Made by a program: the position numbers and the translations under genes. Shown here one piece after another: positions 25,260-36,149 of a DNA stretch of 64,000 nt; the first letter of the stretch is position 1, and every line of letters begins with the position of its first letter. The notes beneath the pieces were generated by a model. It did not search any database, was not told where the DNA came from, and saw only the letters and a program-made list of their open reading frames with translations. This DNA is from Obesumbacterium proteus (GTDB taxonomy: Bacteria > Pseudomonadota > Gammaproteobacteria > Enterobacterales > Enterobacteriaceae), in assembly GCF_001586165.1 (NCBI RefSeq), contig NZ_CP014608.1, positions 1,674,001 through 1,738,000 on the forward strand. Reading direction: 5' to 3'.

Positions 25260-27667
25260 ATGGCGATGAAAAAGTTGCTCATAGCGTCGCTGCTGTTTGG
25301 CAGCGCAACCGTATACGGTGCAGATGGATTCGTAGTGAAAAATATTCATTTCGAAGGCCTGCAGCGGGTCGCCGTCGGTGCGGCGTTACTTAACATGCCG
25401 GTTCGCGTTGGCGATACCGTCAGCGATGAAGATCTCAGTAACACTATTCGCGCATTATATGCGACCGGCAACTTCGAAGATGTTCGGGTGCTGCGCGATG
25501 GTGAGAACTTGATCGTGCAGGTTAAGGAACGTCCTACGATCGCGAGTATTACCTTCTCCGGTAACAAGTCTGTAAAAGACGACATGCTGAAGCAGAACCT
25601 AGAGGCTTCTGGCGTGCGCGTAGGTGAAGCTCTGGACCGCACAATGCTTTCTAGCATTGAAAAAGGCCTGGAAGATTTCTACTACAGCGTCGGTAAATAC
25701 AGTGCGACGGTGAAAGCGGTGGTAACACCTCTGCCTCGTAACCGTGTTGACTTGAAACTGGTATTTACTGAAGGTAAATCCGCTCAGATTCAGCAAATCA
25801 ATATCGTAGGGAACCACGCGTTCACCTCCGAAGAGTTGATTGCTCGTTTCCAGCTGCGCGACGAAGTTCCTTGGTGGAACTTGGTTGGTGACCGTAAATA
25901 TCAAAACAAAAACTGTCTGGTGACTTAGAAACCTTGAGAAGCTTCTATTTGGATCGTGGCTATGCCCGTTTCAACATTGATTCTACTCAGGTGAGCTTAA
26001 CGCCGGATAAAAAAGGCATCTACATCACCGTCAATATCACTGAAGGCGACCAGTACAAACTCACTGGCGTTGAAGTGAACGGTAACATGGCGGGTTATAG
26101 CACCGAAATCAACCGTTTGACCACGATTGAACCGGGCGAACTGTATAACGGTGCCAAAGTGACTAAGATGGAGGATGACGTTAAGAAACTCCTCGGTCGC
26201 TACGGCTATGCTTATCCAAAAGTGCAGACCCAACCTGAAATCAACGATGCGGATAAAACCGTTAAGTTGCATATGAGCGTTGATGCGGGTAACCGTTACT
26301 ATGTTCGTAACATCAAGTTTGCAGGCAATGACACCAGTAAAGACTCCGTTCTGCGTCGCGAAATGCGCCAGATGGAAGGTGCATGGCTGGGCAGCGACTT
26401 GGTCGATCAGGGTAAAGAGCGTCTGAACCGTACCGGTTATTTTGAAACCGTTGACGTTGATACTCAGCGTGTTCCAGGTACGCCGGATCAGGTCGATGTC
26501 ACCTATAAGGTGAAAGAGCGTAACACCGGTACTTTTAACTTCGGTGTGGGCTTCGGTACTGAAAGTGGCGTTAGCTTCCAAGTCGGCGTTCAGCAGGAAA
26601 ACTGGTTGGGTACAGGTAATACCGTCGGTATTAGCGGTACCAAAAACGATTACCAGACCTATGCTGAACTGTCTATGACAGACCCGTACTTCACCGTTGA
26701 CGGTGTGAGCTTGGGTGGTCGTATTTTCTATAACGACTTTAAAGCTGATGATGCGGACCTGTCTGACTATACCAACAGCAGCTATGGACTTGATGGCACC
26801 TTAGGGTTCCCAATCAACGAAAATAACTCGTTGCGTACCGGTCTGGGTTACGTGCATAACTCCCTGTCTGATATGCAGCCACAGGTGGCTATGTGGCGTT
26901 ATCTGGACTCTATGGGACAGCATCCGGATGATACGAAGAAAGCTGATTATACCGCCGATGACTTCACTTATACCTTAGGTTGGTCATATAACAACGTTGA
27001 CCGTGGATTCTTCCCAACTCAGGGTACGAAAGCGTCTCTGAACGGTAAAGTGACCATCCCAGGTTCTGATAACGAATACTACAAAATCACGTTCGATAGC
27101 CAAAGCTATCTGCCGTTGGATGACGATCGCTCTTGGGTCGTGATGGGGCGTTCTCGTGTAGGCTACGGTGACGGTCTTGGCGGGAAAGAAATGCCGTTCT
27201 ATGAAAACTTCTATGCCGGTGGTTCGAGCTCGGTACGTGGTTTCCAATCGAATAACATCGGTCCTAAAGCGGTTTATCTGAATTCGAACGGTAGCATTGA
27301 TAGCAGCAAAACGGATGACAATGATGCGGTGGGCGGTAACGCCATGGCAGTTGCCAGCCTTGAGCTGATCACGCCAACGCCGTTCGTGGGTGAGAAATAT
27401 TCCAACTCCCTGCGTACCTCCATCTTTATGGATGCGGGTACCGTTTGGGATACTAACTGGAATAACAACGGCTGTGGCGCGACCTCTTGTAGCTCTCAGG
27501 GCATCCCTGACTACAGCGATCCGAGCAACATTCGTGTCTCTGCGGGTCTAGCACTACAGTGGATGTCTCCACTGGGGCCGTTGGTGTTCTCCTACGCTCA
27601 GCCAGTTAAGAAATACGACGGTGATAAATCGGAACAGTTCCAATTTAACATCGGTAAGACTTGGTAA
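25260..27667 (+). CDS. bamA: Outer-membrane assembly factor BamA, interrupted by a one-base frameshift
   Basis: Core of the BAM complex that inserts beta-barrel proteins. A signal peptide (MAMKKLLIASLLFGSATVYG) is followed by five POTRA domains and a C-terminal barrel containing VRGF and the terminal Trp. The frame breaks near 25903-25906: the protein reads KYQ then NKNCLVT and a stop, whereas one extra A gives KYQKQKLSGDLETLRSFYLD, the family sequence. Continuous similarity resumes at once. Corrected length is about 802 aa. Since BamA is essential and the change is in an A run, I read it as sequence error rather than a pseudogene. Confidence 0.9.
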
Positions 27668-27696
27668 TAAGCTACTCTATAAAAGCTACTGTATAA

Positions 27697-27720
27697 GGCA
27701 TGGGGATACGTCCCCATGCC
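27697..27720 (+). other. Strong hairpin between bamA and skp
   Basis: GGCATGGGGA/TCCCCATGCC, a perfect ten-base stem with a four-base loop and no T tail, 30 bases after bamA. More likely an RNA processing or stability element than a terminator. A TATAAT at 27753-27758 could be a separate skp -10. Confidence 0.6.
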
Positions 27721-27841
27721 AGAATGCATAAGTTCCACTCAGAGCGTTCTTTTATAATGGACGTTGTGAGAGACACTATGGGTCGGTGCCTATGCGGTAT
27801 ACGTGTCGTCGACACATATGGGTGATGGTAAGGAGTCTAAA

Positions 27842-28339
27842 TTGAAAAAGTGGTTATATGCGGCAGGTCTGGGCATGGCATTAGCAGTTTCTGCTAACGT
27901 ACAAGCTGCTGATAAGATTGCAATTGTAAACGTATCCAGCATCTTCCAGCAGTTGCCACAGCGTGCAACCGTTGCTAAGCAACTGGAGAACGAGTTCAAG
28001 AGCCGCGCAACTGAGTTGCAGAGCCAAGAACGTGATCTGCAGTCAAAAATGCAAAAACTGCAACGTGATGGTTCTACCATGAAAGCAAGCGATCGTACCA
28101 AGATGGAAAAAGACATCATGGCACAGCGTGACGCTTTCTCTCAGAAAGCTCAGGCTTTTGAGCAGGATAACCGTCGTCGTCAGGGCGAAGAACGTAATAA
28201 GCTGTTGAGCCGCATTCAGGATGCCGTTCGTACCGTTGCTAAAGACAAAGGCTACGATCTGGTTATTGATGCAAATGCTGTTGCTTATGCTGATTCTTCC
28301 AACGACATCACTGCACAAGTGTTGAAACAGGTTAAATAA
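27842..28339 (+). CDS. skp: Periplasmic chaperone Skp (OmpH)
   Basis: Trimeric jellyfish-shaped chaperone for outer-membrane proteins on the way to BamA. 165 aa with a Sec signal peptide cleaved near ANVQA|ADK, then long alpha-helical arms rich in Gln, Arg and Lys. I start at the TTG at 27842 because TAAGGAG lies six bases upstream and it gives a proper signal peptide (MKKWLYAAGLGMAL); a frame 13 codons longer would bury the signal. Confidence 0.95.
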   Translation: MKKWLYAAGLGMALAVSANVQAADKIAIVNVSSIFQQLPQRATVAKQLENEFKSRATELQSQERDLQSKMQKLQRDGSTMKASDRTKMEKDIMAQRDAFSQKAQAFEQDNRRRQGEERNKLLSRIQDAVRTVAKDKGYDLVIDANAVAYADSSNDITAQVLKQVK

Positions 28340-28342
28340 GGC

Positions 28343-29365
28343 ATGGCTTCAATTCGACTCGCTGATCTCGCTCAGCAGTTGAATGCAGAGCTTCACGGTG
28401 ATGGCGATATCGTCATCACCGGCGTTGCTTCAATGCATTCGGCAAAATCGCAGCAAATCACTTTTTTATCTAACAGTCGCTACCGTGAACAATTAGCTGC
28501 TTGTAATGCAAGCGCTGTGGTGTTGACTGAAGCGGATCTGCCTTTCTGTACATCGGCGGCGTTGGTAGTAAGAAACCCTTACTTAACCTATGCACTGATG
28601 GCGCAGATTATGGATACAACACCGGCTCCGGCAAAAGATATTGCGCCGAGTGCGGTGATTGATGCAACGGCTCAGCTTGGCAACAATGTTTCTGTTGGTG
28701 CTAATGCGGTCATTGAAGAGGGCGTCGTGCTAGGCGACAACGTCATCATTGGTGCTGGTTGCTTCGTAGGTAAGTTCACAAAAATTGGTTCAGGCACACG
28801 TCTGTGGGCCAACGTTAGCGTTTATCATCAGATCGAAATCGGTGAGAAATGTCTGATTCAGTCAGGAACCGTTATCGGCGCTGATGGTTTTGGTTATGCT
28901 AACGATCGCGGCAATTGGATTAAAATTCCACAACTCGGCACGGTACGCATCGGCGATCGCGTTGAAATTGGCGCATGTACCACCATCGACCGTGGCGCTT
29001 TGGATGACACCATTATTGGCAACGGCGTAATTATCGACAATCAATGCCAGATTGCACATAACGTTATGATTGGCGACAATACAGCAGTTGCTGGCGGTGT
29101 TATCATGGCGGGCAGTCTTAAGATTGGTCGTTACTGCCAGATTGGCGGTGCAAGTGTGATCAATGGTCACATGGAAATTTGCGACAAAGCCGTGGTAACG
29201 GGAATGGGTATGGTGATGCGTCCTATCACTGAACCGGGTATTTATTCCTCTGGTATTCCGCTGCAACCCAACAAGGCATGGCGTAAAACGGCAGCTCTGG
29301 TGATGAATATTGATGAAATCAATAAGCGTCTAAAAGCCGTTGAAAAGAAAGTCACTAATGACTAA
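28343..29365 (+). CDS. lpxD: UDP-3-O-(3-hydroxymyristoyl)glucosamine N-acyltransferase LpxD
   Basis: Third step of lipid A synthesis. 340 aa: an N-terminal uridine-binding domain, then a left-handed beta-helix of hexapeptide repeats (from about residue 110) holding the catalytic histidine in CQIAHNVMIG, then a C-terminal helical tail. Starts four bases after skp; part of the skp-lpxD-fabZ-lpxA-lpxB cluster. Confidence 0.97.
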   Translation: MASIRLADLAQQLNAELHGDGDIVITGVASMHSAKSQQITFLSNSRYREQLAACNASAVVLTEADLPFCTSAALVVRNPYLTYALMAQIMDTTPAPAKDIAPSAVIDATAQLGNNVSVGANAVIEEGVVLGDNVIIGAGCFVGKFTKIGSGTRLWANVSVYHQIEIGEKCLIQSGTVIGADGFGYANDRGNWIKIPQLGTVRIGDRVEIGACTTIDRGALDDTIIGNGVIIDNQCQIAHNVMIGDNTAVAGGVIMAGSLKIGRYCQIGGASVINGHMEICDKAVVTGMGMVMRPITEPGIYSSGIPLQPNKAWRKTAALVMNIDEINKRLKAVEKKVTND

Positions 29366-29522
29366 CGACTAAAGCCATACCTTTGTCAGTGAATACATAT
29401 TCCTGGCATTTACCCTGTTTTACTGGGTATAAAACGATTTGCGGCCTGCATCATTGTCTTTATATGGACATGAGGCGGGCCGTGTTGTTGATGACAATTA
29501 GTTTTCCTACAGGAAGAGTATT

Positions 29523-29978
29523 TTGACTACTGACACTCATACTCTCAATATTTCCGAGATTTTAGAGTTACTGCCGCACCGTTTTCCGTTCCTTTTAGTG
29601 GATCGCGTTCTTGATTTTGAAGAAGGCAAATTCCTGCGTGCAGTGAAAAACGTTACTTTTAACGAGCCGTTTTTCCAGGGCCACTTCCCTGGCAAACCGA
29701 TTTTCCCAGGCGTGTTGATTCTAGAAGCGATGGCTCAGGCTACCGGTATTCTGGCATTTAAAAGCGCGGGCAAACTGGAGCCAGGCAAGTTGTACTATTT
29801 TGCTGGTATTGACGATGCTCGCTTTAAGCGTCCCGTTCAGCCAGGCGACCAGATGATTCTGGAAGTTGAATTCCTTAAAGAGCGCCGCGGCGTAGCTCGC
29901 TTTAACGGTGTTGCCAAAGTAGACGGTAAGATTGTTTGCGAAGCTTCAATGATGTGTGCCCGTAGCCGGGAGGCCTAA
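29523..29978 (+). CDS. fabZ: 3-hydroxyacyl-ACP dehydratase FabZ
   Basis: Dehydrates 3-hydroxyacyl-ACP in fatty-acid elongation. 151 aa, hot-dog fold, with catalytic H54 and E68 in the HFPGKPIFPGVLILEAMAQ region. It starts with TTG at 29523, as in E. coli, after an AGGAAGAG ribosome site. It competes with LpxA for 3-hydroxymyristoyl-ACP, which explains its place among lpx genes. Confidence 0.97.
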   Translation: MTTDTHTLNISEILELLPHRFPFLLVDRVLDFEEGKFLRAVKNVTFNEPFFQGHFPGKPIFPGVLILEAMAQATGILAFKSAGKLEPGKLYYFAGIDDARFKRPVQPGDQMILEVEFLKERRGVARFNGVAKVDGKIVCEASMMCARSREA

Positions 29979-29981
29979 TAC

Positions 29982-30770
29982 GTGATTGACCCAACCGCCT
30001 TTATCCATCCAAGTGCCATAGTCGAAGACGGCGCAGTCATTGGTGCCGGTGTGCATATCGGTCCTTTTTGCTACGTCGGCTCCCAAGTGGAAATCGGCGA
30101 AGGTACCGTGCTGAAGTCCCATGTCGTCGTCAATGGTATTACTAAAATTGGCCGTGATAACGAGATCTATCAGTTCTCTTCTATTGGTGAAGTGAATCAG
30201 GATCTGAAATATGCTGGCGAACCTACCCGCGTAGAAATCGGCGATCGTAACCGTATTCGCGAGAGTGTCACCATTCATCGTGGTACTGCACAGGGCGGTA
30301 ACCTAACGAAAGTGGGTAGCGATAACTTGCTGATGATTAATGCGCACATCGCGCATGATTGTGTCATCGGTAACCGTTGTATTTTCGCTAATAACGCAAC
30401 GTTAGGTGGTCATGTTACGGTTGATGATTTTGCGATCATCGGTGGAATGACAGCGGTTCACCAGTTCTGTGTGATTGGTGCGCATGTGATGGTCGGCGGC
30501 TGTTCTGGCGTCGCGCAAGACGTGCCTCCGTATGTTATTGCACAGGGTAACCATGCAACGCCGTTCGGCCTGAATATTGAAGGCCTGAAGCGCCGTGGTT
30601 TCGAAAAAGAGTCTCTGCATGCGATTCGTAATGCATACAAGATCCTTTATCGTAGCGGAAAAACGCTGGAAGAAGCCAAGCCAGAAATTGCCGAGTTAGC
30701 CAAACAGCAGCCCGCTGTTCAGCTGTTCGTTGATTTCTTTGAGCGTTCGACTCGCGGCATTATCCGCTAA
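29982..30770 (+). CDS. lpxA: UDP-N-acetylglucosamine acyltransferase LpxA
   Basis: First step of lipid A synthesis: transfer of 3-hydroxymyristate to UDP-GlcNAc. 262 aa, mostly hexapeptide beta-helix, with catalytic H125 (NAHIAHDCVIGN) and a C-terminal helical domain. GTG start at 29982, three bases after fabZ. Confidence 0.97.
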   Translation: MIDPTAFIHPSAIVEDGAVIGAGVHIGPFCYVGSQVEIGEGTVLKSHVVVNGITKIGRDNEIYQFSSIGEVNQDLKYAGEPTRVEIGDRNRIRESVTIHRGTAQGGNLTKVGSDNLLMINAHIAHDCVIGNRCIFANNATLGGHVTVDDFAIIGGMTAVHQFCVIGAHVMVGGCSGVAQDVPPYVIAQGNHATPFGLNIEGLKRRGFEKESLHAIRNAYKILYRSGKTLEEAKPEIAELAKQQPAVQLFVDFFERSTRGIIR

Positions 30771-30773
30771 GCC

Positions 30774-31964
30774 ATGACGTTATCTCAGATAGCCTCTGAC
30801 TCATTGTCGGTGGATCGCGCTTCGCGTCCGCTGACGATTGGTCTGGTCGCCGGGGAAACCTCCGGCGATATCCTCGGTGCGGGTTTGATCCGTGCTCTGA
30901 AAGCGCGCCATCCTAATGCGCGTTTTGTTGGCGTAGCCGGTCCTCTGATGCAGGCCGAAGGCTGTGAAGCCTGGTTTGAAATGGAAGAGCTGGCGGTGAT
31001 GGGGATTGTTGAAGTCCTCGAACGCTTACCTCGTCTGCTTAAAATTCGCCGTGAACTAACCCAACGCTTTACCGAGCTTAAACCCGATGTTTTCGTCGGT
31101 ATCGATGCGCCTGATTTTAATATCACGCTGGAAGGCCGCTTAAAGCAGAAGGGGATTCGAACCATTCATTATGTCAGCCCCTCAGTATGGGCGTGGCGAC
31201 AGAAGCGTGTTTTCAAAATTGGCAAGGCAACCGATTTGGTTTTAGCCTTTCTGCCTTTTGAAAAAGCGTTTTATGACAGATTCAATGTTCCGTGTCGTTT
31301 CATTGGCCATACGATGGCAGATGCCATGCCGCTCAACCCGGATAAACAGGCTGCGCGTCAAGCATTGGGTATTGCTCCCGATGCTTTGTGCTTAGCTTTA
31401 CTGCCGGGCAGCCGTAGCGCCGAAGTTGAGATGTTGAGCGCTGACTTCTTAAAAACTGCGATGATCTTGCGGGAAAAATATCCGGCATTAGAAATCGTTG
31501 TACCGTTGGTCAACGCTAAACGTCGCGAACAGTTTGAACGCATTAAAGCTGAAGTAGCACCCGAATTAACCGCTCATCTTCTGGATGGACAGGCGCGTAA
31601 TGCGATGTATGCCAGCGATGCTGCGCTGTTAGCTTCTGGCACCGCGGCGCTGGAGTGTATGTTGGCGAAATGCCCAATGGTGGTTGGCTATCGCATGAAA
31701 CCGTTCACCTTCTGGTTGGCTGAGCGTCTGGTGAAAACCGATTACGTTTCATTGCCGAATCTGTTGGCGCGCCGTGAGTTGGTGCAAGAACTACTACAGC
31801 ACGATTGCCAGCCTGAAAAACTAGCCGCTGCTTTACTGCCGCTGTTAGAAGGTGGCGAAGCCACTAAAGTCTTGCAAAAGACCTTCCTCGAATTGCACCA
31901 AAGTATCCGCTGCGGCGCCGATGAACAAGCGGCCGATGCGGTACTGTCTTTAGTTAATCAATAA
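30774..31964 (+). CDS. lpxB: Lipid-A-disaccharide synthase LpxB
   Basis: GT-B type glycosyltransferase (396 aa) joining UDP-diacylglucosamine and lipid X. GETSGDILGAG near the N-terminus and SPSVWAWRQKRV and LLPGSRSAEV in the body are family motifs. About 14 extra residues precede the usual PLTIGLVAGE start; the ATG at 30774, three bases after lpxA, fits coupling. Confidence 0.96.
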   Translation: MTLSQIASDSLSVDRASRPLTIGLVAGETSGDILGAGLIRALKARHPNARFVGVAGPLMQAEGCEAWFEMEELAVMGIVEVLERLPRLLKIRRELTQRFTELKPDVFVGIDAPDFNITLEGRLKQKGIRTIHYVSPSVWAWRQKRVFKIGKATDLVLAFLPFEKAFYDRFNVPCRFIGHTMADAMPLNPDKQAARQALGIAPDALCLALLPGSRSAEVEMLSADFLKTAMILREKYPALEIVVPLVNAKRREQFERIKAEVAPELTAHLLDGQARNAMYASDAALLASGTAALECMLAKCPMVVGYRMKPFTFWLAERLVKTDYVSLPNLLARRELVQELLQHDCQPEKLAAALLPLLEGGEATKVLQKTFLELHQSIRCGADEQAADAVLSLVNQ

Positions 31965-31987
31965 GTTAATCAATAGGCCGTAATTCA

Positions 31988-32599
31988 ATGAGCACCAATT
32001 CAGTGAGTGACATTTTTGTCTATCCCATCGCGCAGCGAATTGCAGGCGTTGATGAAGTAGGACGCGGGCCTTTGGTTGGCGCGGTTGTCACTGCGGCAGT
32101 GATCCTCGATCCTGCGCGTCCGATTGTGGGCTTGGCCGATTCGAAGAAATTAAGCGAAAAGCGCCGTAACACGCTGTATGAAGAAATTATTGAGAAAGCG
32201 CTGAGCTGGAGCTTAGGCCGTGCAGAGCCGCACGAAATTGATGAGCTGAACATCCTGCATGCCACTATGCTTGCGATGCAAAGAGCTGTTGCAGGATTGT
32301 CGATCGAACCTGACTTTGTGCTGATCGATGGTAATCGTTGCCCGAAATTGCCGATGGCTTCGCAGGCCGTAGTGAAGGGCGATAGCCGCGTGGCTGAAAT
32401 CAGCGCGGCCTCGATTTTGGCTAAAGTCACCCGCGACCGTGAAATGGAAGTTCTGGATGCCCAATTCCCAGACTATGGTTTTGCTCAGCATAAAGGCTAC
32501 CCAACGGCTTTCCATCTAGAGCGCTTAGCGCAGTTGGGAGCAACAGAACACCACCGCCGCAGCTTTGGGCCAGTTAAGCGTGTTCTTGGTTTAATGTAA
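31988..32599 (+). CDS. rnhB: Ribonuclease HII
   Basis: Cuts 5' of ribonucleotides embedded in DNA. 203 aa with active-site D22-E23 in AGVDEVGRGPLVG, further acidic residues in VLIDGNRCP, and the KGDSRVAEISAASILAK region. Lies between lpxB and dnaE, as in E. coli. Confidence 0.96.
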   Translation: MSTNSVSDIFVYPIAQRIAGVDEVGRGPLVGAVVTAAVILDPARPIVGLADSKKLSEKRRNTLYEEIIEKALSWSLGRAEPHEIDELNILHATMLAMQRAVAGLSIEPDFVLIDGNRCPKLPMASQAVVKGDSRVAEISAASILAKVTRDREMEVLDAQFPDYGFAQHKGYPTAFHLERLAQLGATEHHRRSFGPVKRVLGLM

Positions 32600-32655
32600 T
32601 TAACCCCCATGTATGTACCACTTTAGTAACCGGTTTTTAGACGAGTAATTGACAT

Positions 32656-35600
32656 ATGGCAGAACCACGTTTCATACATTTGCGCGTTCACAGTGACTAT
32701 TCCATGATTGATGGGCTGGCGAAAGTCGGCCCATTGGTCAAGAAAGTGGCTGCGCTAGGTATGCCTGCCTTTGCGATTACTGACCATACCAATATGTGCG
32801 GGTTGGTGAAGTTTTATGGCGCAGCGCACGGGGCCGGAATTAAGCCGATTATCGGTGCCGATGTATTGGTTAAGAGCGAAATGCTGGGCGATGAGCTTTC
32901 CCATTTGACCATACTGGCGGCAAATAACACCGGCTATCAAAATCTAACCCTGCTTATTTCTCACGCGTATCAGCGCGGATATGGTGCCGATGGTCCTGTT
33001 ATCGACCGTGATTGGCTGATTGAATATCGTGAAGGGCTGATACTGCTGTCTGGCGCACGCCAAGGTGACGTAGGTAAAATGCTCCTGCGTGGTAACCAGC
33101 AGTTAGCGCATGAGTGCGTTGATTTTTATCAGCAATATTTTCCTGATAGCTACTATCTGGAGCTTATTCGCACGGGCCGCCCTGATGAAGAGAGCTATCT
33201 GCATTTTGCCGTGGCCTTGGCTGAAGAGCGCGATCTTCCGGTCGTGGCTACCAACGATGTGCGCTTTCTCGAAACCGGTGATTTCGATGCCCATGAAATT
33301 CGCGTTGCTATCCATGATGGTTTCACCTTAGACGATCCCAAACGGCCTAAAAACTACAGCGCTCAGCAGTACATGCGCAGCGAAGAAGAGATGTGTGAGC
33401 TGTTTGCCGACATCCCCGAAGCGCTTGAAAACAGCGTAGAGATTGCTAAGCGTTGTAACGTGACGATCCGGTTAGGTGAGTATTTCCTGCCACAGTTTCC
33501 GACCGGCGAGATGTCGACAGAAGACTTCTTGGTGGCAAAATCCAAGCAGGGTTTGGAAGAACGTCTCGAATTTTTATTCCCCGATCCTGAAGAGCGCGCC
33601 AAACGCCGTCCTGAATATGACGAGCGTTTAGAGGTTGAACTTAAAGTTATCAACCAGATGGGATTCCCTGGTTACTTCCTGATCGTGATGGAATTTATCC
33701 AATGGTCGAAAGATAACGGCGTACCGGTAGGGCCGGGGCGTGGTTCTGGTGCGGGGTCGTTAGTGGCCTATGCGCTGAAAATCACCGATCTGGATCCGCT
33801 GGAGTTCGATCTGCTGTTCGAACGATTCTTGAACCCAGAACGTGTTTCCATGCCTGACTTTGACGTCGACTTTTGTATGGAGAAACGCGATCGGGTTATC
33901 GATCACGTGGCTGAAATGTACGGTCGTGATGCGGTATCGCAGATTATTACCTTCGGTACCATGGCGGCGAAAGCGGTTATCCGCGACGTTGGCCGCGTGT
34001 TAGGGCATCCGTATGGTTTTGTCGATCGTATATCAAAATTAGTGCCGCCAGAGCCGGGCATGACGCTGGCCAAAGCCTTTGAAGCCGAACCGCAACTGCC
34101 AGAAATTTATGAGGCAGATGAAGAGGTTCGCGCGCTGATCGACATGGCGCGTAAGCTTGAAGGCGTCACGCGTAACGCCGGTAAGCACGCCGGTGGGGTG
34201 GTAATTTCACCAACCAAAATTACTGACTTTGCGCCGCTTTACTGTGACTCCGAAGGTAATCATCCCGTCACACAGTTTGATAAAAGCGACGTAGAGTATG
34301 CCGGTCTGGTTAAGTTTGACTTCTTGGGCCTGCGAACGCTAACGATCATCGACTGGGCGCTTGAGATGATCAACGCCCGCCGTGCGAAAGCGGGTGAAGA
34401 GCCTATCGATATTGCGGCCATTCCGCTCGACGATAAAAAAGCTTCGATATGCTGCAACGCTCGGAAACCACGGCGGTATTCCAGCTTGAATCGCGCGGCA
34501 TGAAAGATTTGATCAAACGCCTGAAGCCTGACTGCTTCGAAGATATGATCGCACTGGTGGCACTTTTCCGCCCCGGTCCTTTGCAGTCAGGGATGGTTGA
34601 TAACTTTATTGACCGTAAACACGGGCGTGAAGAAGTGTCTTACCCCGACGTTCAGTGGCAGCATGAGTCTTTGAAACCGGTGCTGGAGCCGACCTACGGC
34701 ATTATCCTGTATCAAGAACAGGTTATGCAGATTGCTCAGGTGCTCGCTGGCTATACGCTAGGCGGCGCAGACATGCTTCGTCGTGCGATGGGTAAAAAGA
34801 ATCCCGTTGAAATGGCTAAGCAGCGCGGTGGGTTTGAAGATGGAGCCAAAGCGCGCGGCGTTGATGGTGAGCTGGCGGTTAAAATCTTCGACTTGGTAGA
34901 GAAATTTGCTGGTTACGGGTTTAACAAATCTCACTCCGCTGCCTATGCGCTGGTTTCCTATCAAACGCTATGGTTAAAGGCGCACTATCCCGCTGAGTTT
35001 ATGGCTGCGGTGATGACCGCCGATATGGACAACACCGAAAAAGTCGTTGGCTTGGTGGATGAATGTTGGCGCATGGGGCTAAAAGTTCTGCCGCCGGATA
35101 TTAACAGCGGGCAGTATCACTTCCATGTGAATGACGATGGCGAAATTGTTTACGGCATCGGTGCGATTAAAGGCGTGGGTGAGGGGCCGATTGAGGCTAT
35201 CATCGACGCACGTAATGAAGGCGGCCATTTCAAAGAGTTATTTGATCTGTGTGCTAGAACAGACACTAAAAAGCTAAACCGGCGTATGCTGGAGAAGCTC
35301 ATTATGTCCGGCGCGTTTGACCGTTTAGGTCCGCATCGTGCCGCACTGATGAACTCGCTGAATGACGCATTGAAAGCCGCTGACCAACACGCCAAAGCAG
35401 AGGCTATTGGTCAGGTGGATATGTTTGGCGTGCTGGCCGAAGCACCTGAACAAGTTGAGAAATCCTATAGCAGCGTTGCTCCGTGGCCTGCTCAGGTGGT
35501 ATTGGATGGCGAGCGTGAAACGTTAGGGTTATACCTAACAGGCCACCCCATCACCCAATACCTGAAGGAGATAGAGCGCTACGCCGGTGGCATGCGCCTA

Positions 35601-36137
35601 AAAGATATGCATCCGACGGATCGGGGCAAAATGACCACTGCGGTTGGACTCGTAGTTGCAGCGCGAGTGATGACCACCAAGCGGGGTAACCGCATCGGGG
35701 TTTGTACACTGGATGACCGTTCCGGCCGTCTCGAAGTGATGCTATTTACCGATGCGCTCGATAAATATCAACATTTGCTGGAAAAAGACCGTATCCTGAT
35801 AGCCAGCGGACAGGTCAGCTTTGATGACTTTAGCGGTGGGCTTAAAATGATCGCCCGCGAGCTAATGGACATCAGTGAAGCACGCGAAAAATATGCGCGT
35901 GGGCTTGCTATCTCGCTGACTGACAGGCAAATTGATGACCAGCTTTTAAACCGTCTCCGTGACTCGTTGGAACCACATCGGTCGGGGACGATTCCAGTGC
36001 ATTTATACTATCAACGTGATAATGCACGCGCTAAGTTAAGATTTGGCGCGGCCTGGCGGGTAACGCCGACAGATCGCCTGCTAGTTGACCTTCGTACTCT
36101 GGTGGGTAATGAACAGGTTGAACTGGAATTTGACTAA
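32656..36137 (+). CDS. dnaE: DNA polymerase III alpha subunit DnaE, interrupted by a one-base frameshift
   Basis: Replicative polymerase. An N-terminal PHP domain (HSDYSMIDG) is followed by the polymerase active site with MPDFDVDF (D401 and D403), a helix-hairpin-helix region and a C-terminal OB fold. The frame breaks at 34435-34440: GAT AAA AAA GCT reads on to a stop at 34503. A seventh A restores [22 protein letters not shown] and continuous similarity to 36137. The restored protein is 1160 aa, exactly the E. coli length. Essential gene, homopolymer site: sequence error is likeliest. Confidence 0.92.
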
Positions 36138-36149
36138 TATAGGAATACT

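Noticed and set aside
25860..25990. Two-gene interpretation of bamA (separate POTRA and barrel proteins)
   Set aside because: One added A restores an uninterrupted family match across the junction, and the second ORF has no ribosome site or signal peptide.
34430..34460. Programmed -1 frameshifting in dnaE on the A6 run
   Set aside because: The zero-frame heptamer is T AAA AAA, not the dnaX-like A AAA AAG. Four other genes show similar single-base homopolymer changes, so error is more likely. Kept only as a checkable alternative.
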